DNA of 64,000 nucleotides from Planctellipticum variicoloris. Its GTDB lineage: Bacteria; Planctomycetota; Planctomycetia; Planctomycetales; Planctomycetaceae. The DNA is taken from contig NZ_CP130886.1 in the NCBI RefSeq assembly GCF_030622045.1, forward strand, positions 1,377,557-1,441,556. The letters run 5' to 3'. How positions within the stretch are numbered: position 1 is the stretch's first letter; each line of letters begins with the position of its first letter. The notes beneath the pieces were generated by a model. It was not told the origin of the DNA and made no database searches. It saw only the letters and a program-made list of their open reading frames with translations. This document shows, piece after piece, positions 7,704-17,092 of the stretch. Position numbers and translations under genes: made by a program.

Positions 7704-10454
7704 ATGGCAGGCACTATGGCTGCTCCGGTATCGGACCGGCGGACGGAGTCGGTTCCGGTCGCTGAAAACGCGGATGAGCCCGTCGTAGCTCCCGTTCTCA
7801 CGGTGGATCCCGCCGAACTCGACGAGTGGCTGGAGTCGCTCGACGACGTCCTCCACCGCTACGGTCGCGAACAGGTCGGCCAGTTGCTGACGCAACTCTT
7901 TGCGCGCGCTCAGGCGCAGCAGGTGCCGGTCGTTCCGTCGATCACGACCCCCTACGTGAATACCATTCCGCGCGAAGCCGAGCCGGCGTATCCCGGCGAC
8001 CGGGCGATGGAGCGGAAGATCCGCAGCATCGTGCGCTGGAATGCGATGGCGATGGTCGTCCGCGCCTACCGGTCCGGTTCGGGCGTCGGCGGCCACATTT
8101 CCACCTTTGCCTCCTCAGCGACTCTCGTCGAGACCGGCTTTAATCACTTCTTCCACGCCCGGACGGCCGACCATCCGGGCGATTTTGTTTACTTTCAGGG
8201 CCATGCCTCGCCCGGCATGTATTCGCGGGCGTTTGTCGAAGGCCGCCTGACCGAGCAGAATCTGGAGAAATTCCGCCGGGAACTGCCGCGCGGGACGGGT
8301 CTCTCGTCCTATCCGCATCCCTGGCTGATGCCCGATTTCTGGCAGTTTCCGACGGTTTCGATGGGGCTGGGGCCGATCTGCTCGCTCTATAATGCGAGAT
8401 TCCTGCGGTACCTGGAACATCGCGGCATCTGTCCGACCGCGAACAAGTCGCGAGTCTGGGCATTCCTGGGCGACGGGGAAATCGACGAGCCCGAATCGCT
8501 CGGGCAGATTTCGATGGCCGCCCGCGAGCATCTCGACAACCTGACCTGGGTGATTAACTGCAACCTGCAGCGTCTGGACGGCCCGGTCCGGAGCAACGGG
8601 AAGGTGGTTCAGGAGCTGGAAGGAATCTTCCGGGGCGCCGGCTGGAACGTCATCAAGGTCATCTGGGGCGCCGACTGGGATTCGATTCTGGAGGCGGATA
8701 CGACCGGCGCGCTGCAGCAGCGGATGCTGGAAATCGTCGACGGGCAGTTCCAGCGCTACGTCGTCGAGTCCGGCGAATTCATCCGCCAGGACTTCTTCGG
8801 CAAGTCCCCCGAACTGCTGAAACTGGTCGAACACCTCAGCGACGACCAGATCAAAAATCTCCGTCGCGGCGGTCACGACGCCCACAAGGTCTACGCGGCC
8901 TATAAGTCGGCCGTCGACACCAAGGGCGTTCCGACGGTCATCCTGGCGCATACCATCAAGGGCTATGGCTTGGGCGGAAGCGCCGAGGGGAAGAACACCA
9001 CTCACCAGCAGAAGAAGCTCGAAGAAGACGAGCTGCTGAAATTCCGCGACCGGTTCGAGCTGCCGATGTCCGATGAGGACACGAAGGCGGCCAAATTCTA
9101 CAAGCCGGCCGACGACAGCGCCGAGATGAAGTATCTTCACGCCCATCGCCAGGCGCTCGGCGGCTACCTGCCGAAGCGCACGCCGACGGAAGAGCGTCTG
9201 CCGATTCCCGCCCCGACCGCCTTCCTGGACGCCATTAAAGCGTCCTACGGCAAAGACTGGTCGAGCACGATGGTGCTGGGTCGACTGATGGGCTGGCTGA
9301 TGGCCAACAAGGAAATCGGCAAGCGGATCGTGCCGATCATTCCCGACGAAGCCCAGACCTTCGGCATGCACACGCTGTTTGCCCAGAACGGGATCTACTC
9401 CAGCAAAGGCCAGATGTATACCCCGGTCGACGCCGGGCAGATGGTCTACTATCGCGAGGCCCGCGATGGTCAGGTGCTGATGGAAGGGATCAACGAAGCG
9501 GGGGCGATGTCGTCGTTCGTCGCGGCGGGGACGGCGTACGCGAACGTCGGCATCAACATGGTGCCGTTCTACACGTATTATTCGATGTTCGGCTTCCAGC
9601 GGGTCGGCGATCTGATCTGGCTGGCGGGCGACTCCCGCTGCAAGGGCTTCCTCTGCGGGGGGACCTCCGGGCGGACGACGCTCAATGGGGAAGGCCTCCA
9701 GCACCAGGACGGCCACAGCCAGCTCATGGCGAGCAGCGTCCCGAACCTGCTGGCCTACGACCCCTGCTTCGGCTACGAGCTGGCGGTGATCATTCAGAAT
9801 GGCATGGACCGGATGTACGGTCGCGGTGAAGACATCTTCTACTACCTGTCGGTCTACAACGAGTCCTTCGTGCAGCCGACGATGCCCGAAGGGGTCGAAG
9901 AAGGGATTCTGAAGGGGCTCTATCCGCTCGATCCGAAGCTGACCGCGAAGAAGCGGGGGGGACGTCCTCAGTTGATGGGGAGCGGCCCGATCCTGCGGGA
10001 GACGATTCGCGCTCAGACGATTCTGGCCGAAAAGTTCGGCGTGCAGGCCGACGTCTGGAGCATCACCAGCTTCAACGAATTGAAGCGGGACGCTCAGTCG
10101 ACCGCCCGCTGGAACGCCCTGCATCCGGACCAGAAGCCGCGCACCAGTTACCTGGAATCGGCCGTGTCCGGCGTGAAGGGGCCGTTCATCGTTTCGAGCG
10201 AGAACGTGCAGCTCGTCGCGGAGCAGTTGCGGCCCTATATGCCGGGGCAGTACGTGGTTCTCGGCACGGACGGGTTCGGTCGGAGCGAGGCGCGCAGCAC
10301 GCTGCGACGGCACTTCGAGATCGATGCGGAATGCGTGGCCTACTACGCCCTGCTGGCGCTGTCCCGCGAGGGGCAGTTCGATCCGCGCAAGCTGCCGCAG
10401 GCTCTGCGGGAACTGGGCGTCGATCCGGAAAAAGTCGACCCCGCGTTCGCCTGA
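7704..10454 (+). CDS. aceE: Pyruvate dehydrogenase E1, homodimeric type
   Basis: 916 residues from the ATG at 7704 (GAGG about 11 bases upstream); an ATG at 7716 is the alternative. It decarboxylates pyruvate with thiamine diphosphate and passes the acetyl group to the lipoyl domain of E2. The ThDP/Mg site GDGEIDEPES lies near residue 257, with the matching N-C-N-L-Q-R-L-D-G segment about 27 residues later. The length and the co-linear transketolase-like layout match the single-chain AceE of proteobacterial type rather than the alpha/beta PdhAB type. It is the first gene of an aceE-aceF-lpd operon on the plus strand. Confidence 0.96.
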   Translation: MAGTMAAPVSDRRTESVPVAENADEPVVAPVLTVDPAELDEWLESLDDVLHRYGREQVGQLLTQLFARAQAQQVPVVPSITTPYVNTIPREAEPAYPGDRAMERKIRSIVRWNAMAMVVRAYRSGSGVGGHISTFASSATLVETGFNHFFHARTADHPGDFVYFQGHASPGMYSRAFVEGRLTEQNLEKFRRELPRGTGLSSYPHPWLMPDFWQFPTVSMGLGPICSLYNARFLRYLEHRGICPTANKSRVWAFLGDGEIDEPESLGQISMAAREHLDNLTWVINCNLQRLDGPVRSNGKVVQELEGIFRGAGWNVIKVIWGADWDSILEADTTGALQQRMLEIVDGQFQRYVVESGEFIRQDFFGKSPELLKLVEHLSDDQIKNLRRGGHDAHKVYAAYKSAVDTKGVPTVILAHTIKGYGLGGSAEGKNTTHQQKKLEEDELLKFRDRFELPMSDEDTKAAKFYKPADDSAEMKYLHAHRQALGGYLPKRTPTEERLPIPAPTAFLDAIKASYGKDWSSTMVLGRLMGWLMANKEIGKRIVPIIPDEAQTFGMHTLFAQNGIYSSKGQMYTPVDAGQMVYYREARDGQVLMEGINEAGAMSSFVAAGTAYANVGINMVPFYTYYSMFGFQRVGDLIWLAGDSRCKGFLCGGTSGRTTLNGEGLQHQDGHSQLMASSVPNLLAYDPCFGYELAVIIQNGMDRMYGRGEDIFYYLSVYNESFVQPTMPEGVEEGILKGLYPLDPKLTAKKRGGRPQLMGSGPILRETIRAQTILAEKFGVQADVWSITSFNELKRDAQSTARWNALHPDQKPRTSYLESAVSGVKGPFIVSSENVQLVAEQLRPYMPGQYVVLGTDGFGRSEARSTLRRHFEIDAECVAYYALLALSREGQFDPRKLPQALRELGVDPEKVDPAFA

Positions 10455-10464
10455 AATCGTGTCG

Positions 10465-10492
10465 CGCCGTCGGGAGCGAGCTCCCGGCGGCG
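10465..10492 (+). other. Intercistronic hairpin between aceE and aceF
   Basis: CGCCGTCGGGAG pairs with CTCCCGGCGGCG (12 bp with one G-T wobble) around a 4-base loop, 10 bases after the aceE stop. No T-run follows. In an operon this kind of structure usually stabilises the upstream message or attenuates transcription rather than ending it. The aceF gene begins about 100 bases later without an obvious new promoter. Confidence 0.5.
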
Positions 10493-10590
10493 TCGATTGC
10501 AGACAGACTGTCAGCCGGCGTGAAGGCCGGAAGTTCGAGGCGGTTCACCGTCAGTCATGATGGAGCCGCCCCAGAGAAAATTGGGACGTC

Positions 10591-11841
10591 ATGACGATTG
10601 AATTCAAACTGCCCGAACTGGCGGAGGGAATCGAGTCCGCCGACATTGCGGATATCCTCGTCGCCGCCGGAGATACGATTCAGGCCGACCAGGTCGTGAT
10701 GGCTCTGGAAACCGACAAGGCCGTGATGGATCTCCGCTGCCCCCACGCGGGGAAGATTGGCAAGATCCTGGTCAAAGCCGGCGACACGGTCAAAGTCGGC
10801 CAGCCGATGCTGAGTATCGAGCCCTCGGGCGCCGCGGCGTCCAGCGTCAACGGCGGAGCGGCGAAAGCGGCTCCCGCCAAGGCGGCGCCCGTCGCGGCCT
10901 CTGTTGCCCGGGCCACTGCACCTGCTCCGGTCGCAGTCGCCTCCGTCGCCGGCCTGCCGATTCCTGCCGGCCCCGCCACCCGGCGACTGGCGCGAGAACT
11001 CGGCCTGAAGCTGGAAGCCCTGCGCGGCTCCGGCCCCGGCGGTCGAATCACTATGGAAGACGTCGCACGGGCGGCGGCCGGGAGCAGCTCGGGCGGCGGC
11101 GGCCTTGTCGCTCCGCCTCTCCCGGACTTCTCCAAGTTCGGCCCCGTCGAGCGGATCGCGTTTACCAAGCTGCAGAAGACGGCCGCCAACAACCTCAGCC
11201 TTGCCTGGCAGCTCATCCCCCACGTCACCCAGCACGACCTGGCCGACATCACCGAGACCGAAGCCACCCGTCGGCGGTTCCAGGAATCGGTCGGCAAGAG
11301 CGGCGTGAAGGTCACCATGACCGCGGTCGCTATCAAAGCGGCGGTGGCCTGCCTCAAGGCGTTCCCGAATTTCAATGCGAGCTACGATTCGGCGAAGGCC
11401 GAAGTCGTGTTGAAGCAGTATTACAACATCGGCGTCGCCGTCGACACCCCCAACGGCCTGGTCGTCCCGGTCCTCCGCGACTGCGACAAAAAGACGATCC
11501 TGCAGATCGCGACCGAGCTGGGCGAGATCGCCGAGAAGGCCCGCAACGGCAAGCTCGAGATCAAGGACATGATGGGGGGGACGTTTACCATTACCAATCT
11601 GGGAGGGATCGGCGGGACGTCCTTCACGCCGATCGTCAACTACCCGGAAGTCGCCATCCTGGGGATGTCCCGCAGCCAGCAGCAATTGCAGCTCGTCGAC
11701 GGCGAAGTCCAGAGCCGGCTGATGCTGCCGCTGTCACTCTCTTACGATCATCGCGTGGTCAACGGCGCCGACGCCGCCCGCTTCATCGTCAAGCTGAGCG
11801 GGCTGTTTTCCGACGCCTTCCGCCTGCTGGTCGAATGCTGA
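10591..11841 (+). CDS. aceF: Dihydrolipoamide acetyltransferase, PDH E2
   Basis: 416 residues. One N-terminal lipoyl domain has the modified lysine in ETDKAVMDL (Lys43). An Ala/Pro-rich linker (about 88-125) is followed by a peripheral-subunit binding domain (PATRRLARELGLKLEALRGS, then GPGGRITMEDV). The catalytic acyltransferase domain ends with SYDHRVVNGADAARF. The catalytic His is residue 387, and the Asn in H-x-x-x-N-G is normal for PDH-type E2 of the AceF group. It transfers acetyl from lipoate to CoA and forms the complex core. It has a single lipoyl domain, where E. coli AceF has three. It sits second in the operon. Confidence 0.95.
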   Translation: MTIEFKLPELAEGIESADIADILVAAGDTIQADQVVMALETDKAVMDLRCPHAGKIGKILVKAGDTVKVGQPMLSIEPSGAAASSVNGGAAKAAPAKAAPVAASVARATAPAPVAVASVAGLPIPAGPATRRLARELGLKLEALRGSGPGGRITMEDVARAAAGSSSGGGGLVAPPLPDFSKFGPVERIAFTKLQKTAANNLSLAWQLIPHVTQHDLADITETEATRRRFQESVGKSGVKVTMTAVAIKAAVACLKAFPNFNASYDSAKAEVVLKQYYNIGVAVDTPNGLVVPVLRDCDKKTILQIATELGEIAEKARNGKLEIKDMMGGTFTITNLGGIGGTSFTPIVNYPEVAILGMSRSQQQLQLVDGEVQSRLMLPLSLSYDHRVVNGADAARFIVKLSGLFSDAFRLLVEC

Positions 11842-11880
11842 TCGGTTGGTGCCGAGGCTGCTGAGCGGCTAGAATTTCCT

Positions 11881-11910
11881 GGAGCCCGCGGGTTGCGATC
11901 CGCGGGCTCC
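11881..11910 (+). terminator. Strong hairpin between aceF and lpd
   Basis: GGAGCCCGCGG and CCGCGGGCTCC form an 11 bp perfect, very GC-rich stem around an 8-base loop, 39 bases after the aceF stop. The following bases are TTCGCT, not a T-run, so termination would be partial at best. It could lower lpd expression relative to aceEF or protect the upstream message. Confidence 0.5.
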
Positions 11911-11957
11911 TTCGCTGAATCGCCCGATCAATGCTCCTTGCTGAGAACAGAGTTTCC

Positions 11958-13373
11958 ATGGCAGACATCCAGGCTCAACTGCTGGTCCTCGGTGGCGGTC
12001 CCGGCGGATATCCCGCCGCGTTTGAAGCCGCCGATCACGGGTTGAAAGTCGTCATGATCAACGACGACGAACGACCGGGCGGCGTCTGCCTCAACCGCGG
12101 CTGCATCCCGTCGAAGGCGCTCCTGCACGTCGCCAAGCTGATCAACGAAAGCAGCGAAGCCTCCGACTGGGGACTGACCTTCGCCAAGCCCAAAATCGAC
12201 CTGAACAAGCTGCGAGACTGGAAGAACGCCGTCGTCGGCAAGCTGTCGGGAGGCGTCGGCGAGCTGTGCAAGGCGCGCGGCGTCGAACTGATTCCCGGCC
12301 GCGGCACCTTCATCAACGATCATCTGCTGGAAGTGAAGACCCGCGCCGGCAAGACGCTGACGGTCGAATTCGAGAAGTGCATCATCGCCACTGGGTCGAC
12401 GCCCGCCGTGCCGCCGGTCTTTCAGATCGGCGATCCGCGCGTGATGGATTCGACCGGCGCGCTCGAACTGGCGGACATCCCCGGCAGCCTGCTGGTCGTC
12501 GGCGGCGGGTACATCGGCCTGGAAATGGGGAGCGTCTACGCCGCCCTGGGCTCGAAGGTCACCGTTGTCGAACTGACCGGCGGACTGCTGCCGGGTGCGG
12601 ACCGCGATCTCGTCCGCCCGCTGCAGAAGCGGCTGGAATCGCACTTGGAAGCGATTCATCTCAACACGAAGGTCGAGGCTCTCGCGGCCGCGAAGAACGG
12701 TATCACCGCCACCCTCGCAGGCGAAGGAGTCGCCCCCAAGCAGACCTTCGACCGCGTCCTGATTTCGATTGGACGACGCCCGACCAGCAAGGGTTTCGGC
12801 CTGGAGAACACCGGCGTCGAAGTCGACGAGAAGGGCTTCATCAAGGTCGACGCCCAGCGCCGGACCAACGTGCCCCACCTGTTCGCCATCGGCGATGTCG
12901 CCGGCGAACCGATGCTCGCCCATAAGGCGACCCGCGAAGCCAAGGTCGCGGCCGAAGCGATTCTGGGGCAGCCCTCCGCTTTCGACAATACCGCGATTCC
13001 CGCCGTGGTTTTCACCGATCCGGAAATTGCCTGGGTCGGCCTGATGGAGCCCGAGGCCAAGGCCCGCGGACGTGATGTCAAAGTGGTCAAATTCCCCTGG
13101 GCCGCCTCAGGCCGGGCGATGACCCTGGCGCGGACGGAAGGGCTCACGAAGCTGGTGCTGGATCCCGCCACGGAACGGGTGCTGGGCATCGGCATCGTCG
13201 GCCCCGGCGCCGGCGAGATGATCGCGGAGGCCGCCCTGGCGGTCGAAACCGCAGCCGTCGCCCGCGACCTGGCGGAAACGATCCACGCCCACCCGACGCT
13301 GTCGGAAACCCTGATGGAAGCCGCAGAAGCCAGCTACGGCCAGGCGACGCACTTCTATCGCCCGAAGCGATGA
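11958..13373 (+). CDS. lpdA: Dihydrolipoamide dehydrogenase, E3
   Basis: 471 residues from the ATG at 11958; an ATG at 11931 is in frame but has no ribosome site. The FAD-binding motif [10 protein letters not shown] lies at residues 12-21, and the redox disulfide is in [13 protein letters not shown] (Cys44 and Cys49). The NAD-binding motif [13 protein letters not shown] and the second FAD motif [15 protein letters not shown] follow. The C-terminal catalytic HAHPTLSE is present, with His445. It reoxidises the dihydrolipoyl groups of E2 with NAD+. The co-operonic position makes it the E3 of the pyruvate dehydrogenase complex, though it may also serve oxoglutarate dehydrogenase or glycine cleavage. 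Confidence 0.95.
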   Translation: MADIQAQLLVLGGGPGGYPAAFEAADHGLKVVMINDDERPGGVCLNRGCIPSKALLHVAKLINESSEASDWGLTFAKPKIDLNKLRDWKNAVVGKLSGGVGELCKARGVELIPGRGTFINDHLLEVKTRAGKTLTVEFEKCIIATGSTPAVPPVFQIGDPRVMDSTGALELADIPGSLLVVGGGYIGLEMGSVYAALGSKVTVVELTGGLLPGADRDLVRPLQKRLESHLEAIHLNTKVEALAAAKNGITATLAGEGVAPKQTFDRVLISIGRRPTSKGFGLENTGVEVDEKGFIKVDAQRRTNVPHLFAIGDVAGEPMLAHKATREAKVAAEAILGQPSAFDNTAIPAVVFTDPEIAWVGLMEPEAKARGRDVKVVKFPWAASGRAMTLARTEGLTKLVLDPATERVLGIGIVGPGAGEMIAEAALAVETAAVARDLAETIHAHPTLSETLMEAAEASYGQATHFYRPKR

Positions 13374-13411
13374 CGGACTCACGAAGTCTTCATCGCCGGG
13401 TGGACCATCGG

Positions 13412-14137
13412 CTATTGTGGCTGCTCGTCACCGGTCACTTGCAACAGCCCCCGCTGCAACACGAGGGGCGGGCCGGATTCGAAGCGTACGTCTGAGATCC
13501 AGTGCGCTGTTGGATAGATACGCAGTTCGTAAACGTATTCGCCCGGTGGATGATTCCCGAGGGCGAAGAACGTATATCCGCAGAGGTTCCCCTTAGTCAG
13601 CGGAGGGATCTTCTTCGGAGAACCCGAGTATCCCGCCGATACCGGCCACGTCTTCATGTTTCCGACCGCCAGCGGGGTAGGCTTGGGGGAGCCTTTCTTG
13701 ACCACGGTCGCTTGCCGTGGCGAAATCTGCTGACGGTAGCGAATGCACGGCATTTCAACCGTGTTCCGTTCCGTTCCACGCCAGCCGCGCGGAATGACGG
13801 CCAATGTCATCGGCCAATACACCGTTTCCGTCAGCTCGCGGTCGGCGAATATCTGTCCGGGGAGATTGTTTGGCGTCACATCGACGTTGGCATAGAACCC
13901 GGTACGCTGGAGAAGCGTCACCACGTCGCCGATCGGTTCACCGCTTTCCAGCCGCGTGAAGGTGAATTGCTTTACGTAGGGAGCCGGGTTGGCCGGCAAG
14001 ATCGGAGGCGGCTGGCGCGTCCACCAATACAGGCCCAATAACGCGGCGATCAGCAGCGCCGCGCCAATCACCATCCAACGCCAGTGTCGATTCTGTTTCA
14101 CGTTTTCAGTGACCCGGAAAGGCCGCGACTGACTCAT
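13412..14137 (-). CDS. Single-pass membrane-anchored protein downstream of DUF1559 gene
   Basis: 241 residues from the ATG at 14137. A short basic N-terminus (RHWRW) precedes one transmembrane helix (MVIGAALLIAALLGLYWWT). A Pro-rich spacer (RQPPPILPANPAP) and an extracytoplasmic domain of about 185 residues follow, with no recognised motif. The start lies inside the 3' end of the DUF1559 gene (32 bp overlap in a different frame), which suggests translational coupling. The three genes 17017-13412 therefore look like one secretion-related operon. Family unknown. It ends 38 bp from the convergent lpd gene. Confidence 0.65.
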   Translation of the reverse strand: MSQSRPFRVTENVKQNRHWRWMVIGAALLIAALLGLYWWTRQPPPILPANPAPYVKQFTFTRLESGEPIGDVVTLLQRTGFYANVDVTPNNLPGQIFADRELTETVYWPMTLAVIPRGWRGTERNTVEMPCIRYRQQISPRQATVVKKGSPKPTPLAVGNMKTWPVSAGYSGSPKKIPPLTKGNLCGYTFFALGNHPPGEYVYELRIYPTAHWISDVRFESGPPLVLQRGLLQVTGDEQPQ

Positions 14138-15059
14138 TTCCGTTTCGCGTCCCCAAGGCCCGCCAGACGCCCAGGTCGATTCCATCGGCGACAAAACGGA
14201 CGCTGCCATCCGCGACAAGCACGTTGACGCCACCCGCATGCAGACTCGACGCGGGCATCAGGATGAGATCGACATCCACATCGAAGTCTTCGGGTCCGTT
14301 GTAGCATCCGGTCTGATTCGGAGCGAGAATGTGGTCATAACCGTACGACAAACGGTAGTTCATCGCGTTCGCGCCAAAGTGCAAAGGATATGTTGTCGTG
14401 CGATGATTGCGACAGTTCTCAGCCGCCAGATCCTCCTCCCCGCGCCCTGAGTATCGTGTTTCCGTCCACCACAAGAACCGCCGCGGTTCTCGATCCATGA
14501 TCTCTGCGGTCCACGGCCCTCCCTTCAACGGCCGGACCAGTCGTTCCGCCATGGCGACTGTGTTCGACAGCCCGTCCGAAACGTCGCTGGGACGAGTATC
14601 CCGAGTCCGCGAATTTCGAAAGCCATTCATCGGCTCGAAGATCCGGAAGTGTATCCCGTCATTGAAGAAATAACTGGAGTCGCCCACAGCCATATTGGAA
14701 GTGACGATTGCATCTTCCGGGCACGCCAAAGTGGGGACTTGAAAATTCTCCGGAACTCTCTGCTCTAGAAGTGCCGTTCGCACGGCGGCCGCGTCCAAGT
14801 GCGGCAAGAGGCGATAGTACGCAGGTTCTGGTTTTTGCGACGTGGGAAACACACCTGTGCTTTCTGCGATCGACGCGATCCCGATGCCGATCTGCCGCAG
14901 ATGATTCTGGCAAGTGGCTCGGCGCGATGCCCGGCGGCTCTGTTGAACCGCCGGGATCAGCAAGGCCGCAAGCAGACCCAGAATGCCTGCGACCACCAGC
15001 ACTTCAATGATGGTGACGCCACTTCGGTCACAGCATCGATCACTACGAGTGTTTTGCAT
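14106..15059 (-). CDS. DUF1559 protein with type IV prepilin N-terminus
   Basis: 317 residues from the ATG at 15059, chosen because GGCGGAG sits 5 bases upstream. The prepilin signal is SGVTIIEVLVVAGILGLLAA: cleavage after Gly14, Glu at +5 (residue 19), and a hydrophobic helix continuing to residue 37. The C-terminal signature HAGGVNVLVADGSVRFVAD is the 'H-x-G-G-x-N-V-x-x-A-D-G-S-V-R-F' closing motif of the DUF1559 family, which is hugely expanded in Planctomycetota. Such proteins are thought to be pseudopilin-like and exported through a type II/IV machinery; individual roles are unknown. It belongs to an operon whose first gene is broken by an IS. Confidence 0.92.
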   Translation of the reverse strand: MQNTRSDRCCDRSGVTIIEVLVVAGILGLLAALLIPAVQQSRRASRRATCQNHLRQIGIGIASIAESTGVFPTSQKPEPAYYRLLPHLDAAAVRTALLEQRVPENFQVPTLACPEDAIVTSNMAVGDSSYFFNDGIHFRIFEPMNGFRNSRTRDTRPSDVSDGLSNTVAMAERLVRPLKGGPWTAEIMDREPRRFLWWTETRYSGRGEEDLAAENCRNHRTTTYPLHFGANAMNYRLSYGYDHILAPNQTGCYNGPEDFDVDVDLILMPASSLHAGGVNVLVADGSVRFVADGIDLGVWRALGTRNGNESVAAFPGH

Positions 15060-15460
15060 TCCGGCTCCGCCTTTCATGCATTCAAGTTCTGGAACTGCTC
15101 ATTCTTCCGGCGCCGAGCTAGTGAAGAAGTAGGTCCAAGCTCCGCCGCCATACCGGTACTCGACTTGGTACATAACCGTCGCATCCTCGTCGGCAGGAAA
15201 TATTAACTCATTAATCCTCCATTTGTAGAACCAGCCGTAGCCATCCATGTAATACGAACCAACGTAGTCGTAGTTCTCCGTTGCAATCAGCGTCCAAACG
15301 CCGTTGTTGACGGAGTACACCTTGGCTCGAAAGTCGTAGCTCGGGTCGGTCTGGATCTGCTCATCGAACACACGGAAGCCAGCCGCCTCGGCGTTGGCTG
15401 CCATTCCATTCCAGAGCGTCGCCGCCAAGATCAAAACCGCACCGTTAATTCCAGTCAGCC

Positions 15461-15469
15461 GCCGTAATG
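15461..15469. repeat. Target-site duplication, left copy
   Basis: GCCGTAATG directly abuts the left IS end and is repeated exactly at 16993-17001 after the right end. IS66-family elements normally duplicate 8 bp; here 9 bp match because one base is shared by chance or the duplication is 9 bp. Confidence 0.85.
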
Positions 15470-16992
15470 GTAACCGTTCACACCCCGCCCAGCAGCGACG
15501 GGGCGGGCTGACCGGCGAAGTGGGCTGTGACGGCGGCGGTCAGGTACTCGAAGCTGCTGCGAGATTGCCGATGGCAGGTTTCCACCACGGTTAGGATCGT
15601 CTCCACGAACCGGCTGCCGCTGGCGCTCTGCGTCCCAAACGACAGCTTCCGCCAGATCACCGCCGGACGCAACGCCCGCTCGCTGGCGTTATTCGTCGGC
15701 TCGACCCCCTCCACCTCCAGAAACGTCCACAGCCAGTCCCGATGGTTGTAGAGCGGCCGGCACATGCCCTGCAGTTTGCGGTTCCCGCTGAACACCCCGC
15801 GCAGCAGCAAGCCGTCGATCTCCTGCCGGATCGGTTGCATCAGACGCTCGAAGCCGCCGCGGGTGAGCGTGCCGTCCCGGCAGCGGGCCCAGTGTCGGAA
15901 CAGTTCCTTCGTCGGCCGCATCAGGTCGTAGCCCAGACGCTTGACCTGCTGATCGGGATGATCGATCAGCGCCTGCCCTGTTTCTGTTATGTCAGGGCCC
16001 GTTTCAAATGCGCCCAGCACCATTGCGGCCGGCCGACGCTGTAGTACATCTTCGCCCGGTCGCAGTTGACCACCCCGTCGAAGGCGTCGGTCAGCAGATC
16101 CTGCAGGACCGTCGCGGCCCGCGTGGTCCGCAACGCGAAGACCGTGTACGAGCCGGCGACGAACGTCCACAGCCAGCTCTTGCGGTTCGCTTCCTTCGTC
16201 GGCGATTCGTCGATCCCCAGCACCGTCTCGGCCGGCAGTTGTTTCGACAGTTCGTCATAGGACGGCGCGAGGGCGGACGTCGCCAGGTTCTGCAGCTTGA
16301 CCACCCAGCCCGGCGAACAGGGCTGGTTCAGCACCTGTTCGAGGAACAGCGCGACTCGCCGCTTGCTCTGCTTGAAGCAGCCCATGAGCAGCGCCGCGAG
16401 GGCCACCAGCCGCGGTCCGGCCTGGCCCTGGGGCACGCCCGGCGGCAGTTCGCCGCAGGTGCTCGTCGCGCAGCAGGGGCAGGTCAGGCGATGCCGCTGG
16501 TATTCGGTGACGAGCGGCTTGATCTCGGGCACGTCCCACACCTGATGCCGCCACGGCTGCGGATCGTCCCCCGTCAGCGGCTCGCCGCAACACCGGCAGG
16601 CCTCCGGTTTGACCGTGATGACCGTCTGGCATTGGTCGGTGGGAATCAAAGCCCGCTCGTGCTTCGGGTGCCCCGGCTGACCGCCCCGTTTCTTGCCGCT
16701 CTTCGTTTTTTGCGGCGGGAATTTGGCGTGCGGATGCTCGGTGCTGGGCGGCAGGGACGAATTGCGGGGCGTTTTCTTGAGCGTGGCGATCTCGGTTTCG
16801 AGGGCGGCGATGCGCCGTTCGTAATGGTCGATCACCGCCTGCAGCAGCGCCCGGAATTCGGGCGGCAGGGCGGCGATCTGCTCAGGAGTCACCGGCGACG
16901 TTTCGTGCGACATGCCGATGATGTCGCCGATTTCGCCGCGGGCGCGAAGACCAGATCTCAACCGACGAGGCCGGCGGGGTGTGAACGGTTAC
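15470..16992 (-). mobile_element. IS66-family insertion sequence, 1,523 bp
   Basis: The ends are perfect terminal inverted repeats of at least 17 bp, beginning GTAACCGTTCACACCCC on both sides (15470 onward and 16992 backward). The GTAA start is characteristic of IS66. A direct repeat GCCGTAATG flanks the element. It carries one transposase gene (TnpC-like) reading on the minus strand, and no separate TnpA/TnpB accessory genes. It sits in the signal-peptide codons of a small exported-protein gene. The identity of its ends and target repeats suggests recent arrival, but the transposase is frameshifted (see 15478-16913), so this copy probably cannot move without help. Confidence 0.9.
15478..16913 (-). 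pseudogene. IS66 transposase, frameshifted
   Basis: The first frame (ATG at 16913 to a TAA at 15987) covers the N-terminal leucine-rich helix, a C-C-x-x-C zinc finger (CRCCGEPL and CPCCATSTC), the first catalytic Asp (GIDESP), the second (NCDRAKM) and WCWAHLKR. The following residues ALT then hit TAA. The rest of the protein continues in another phase from about 15990 to 15478: TGQALIDHPDQQVKRLGYDL, GVEPTNNASERALRP with the catalytic Glu, and a terminal LLGGV. Deleting GCCCT around 15996-16000 would restore KRD-ITETGQ, the usual K-R-D arrangement. The stop codon lies within the left inverted repeat. DDE chemistry is family knowledge; the frameshift is directly visible. Confidence 0.85.
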
Positions 16993-17001
16993 GCCGTAAT
17001 G
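16993..17001. repeat. Target-site duplication, right copy
   Basis: GCCGTAATG immediately after the right inverted repeat, identical to 15461-15469. It marks the right boundary of the insertion. Confidence 0.85.
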
Positions 17002-17092
17002 TCCCGATCATTCTCATCGCCCCCTGATTCCGATGATGAACAGTTCGAGTCATCCATGACAGACACACCATAGCGATTCCATCAGGATGATC

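Larger units (their letters stand above)
15099..17017 (-). pseudogene. Small exported protein gene split by IS66-type insertion
   Basis: Removing the IS (15470-16992) and one copy of the 9 bp target repeat joins two pieces into one open frame. Translation begins with ATG at 17017 (AGGGGG just upstream) as MRMIGTLRRLTGINGAVLIL, continues LAATLWNGMAANAEA, and then gives a mature part of about 100 residues ending at 15099. This is a textbook signal peptide followed by a small secreted protein rich in Tyr, Trp and Gly. The insertion falls inside the signal peptide, after codon 8. In the present sequence the 5' piece hits a TGA 19 codons after the start, inside the IS. A TTG at 15434 could restart the 3' piece but lacks a complete signal. 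The intact gene would be the first of the DUF1559 operon. Family unknown. Confidence 0.8.

Noticed and set aside
8115-10313. Open frame of about 730 codons on the minus strand
   Set aside because: Antisense to aceE, with no start signal and low-complexity translated composition.
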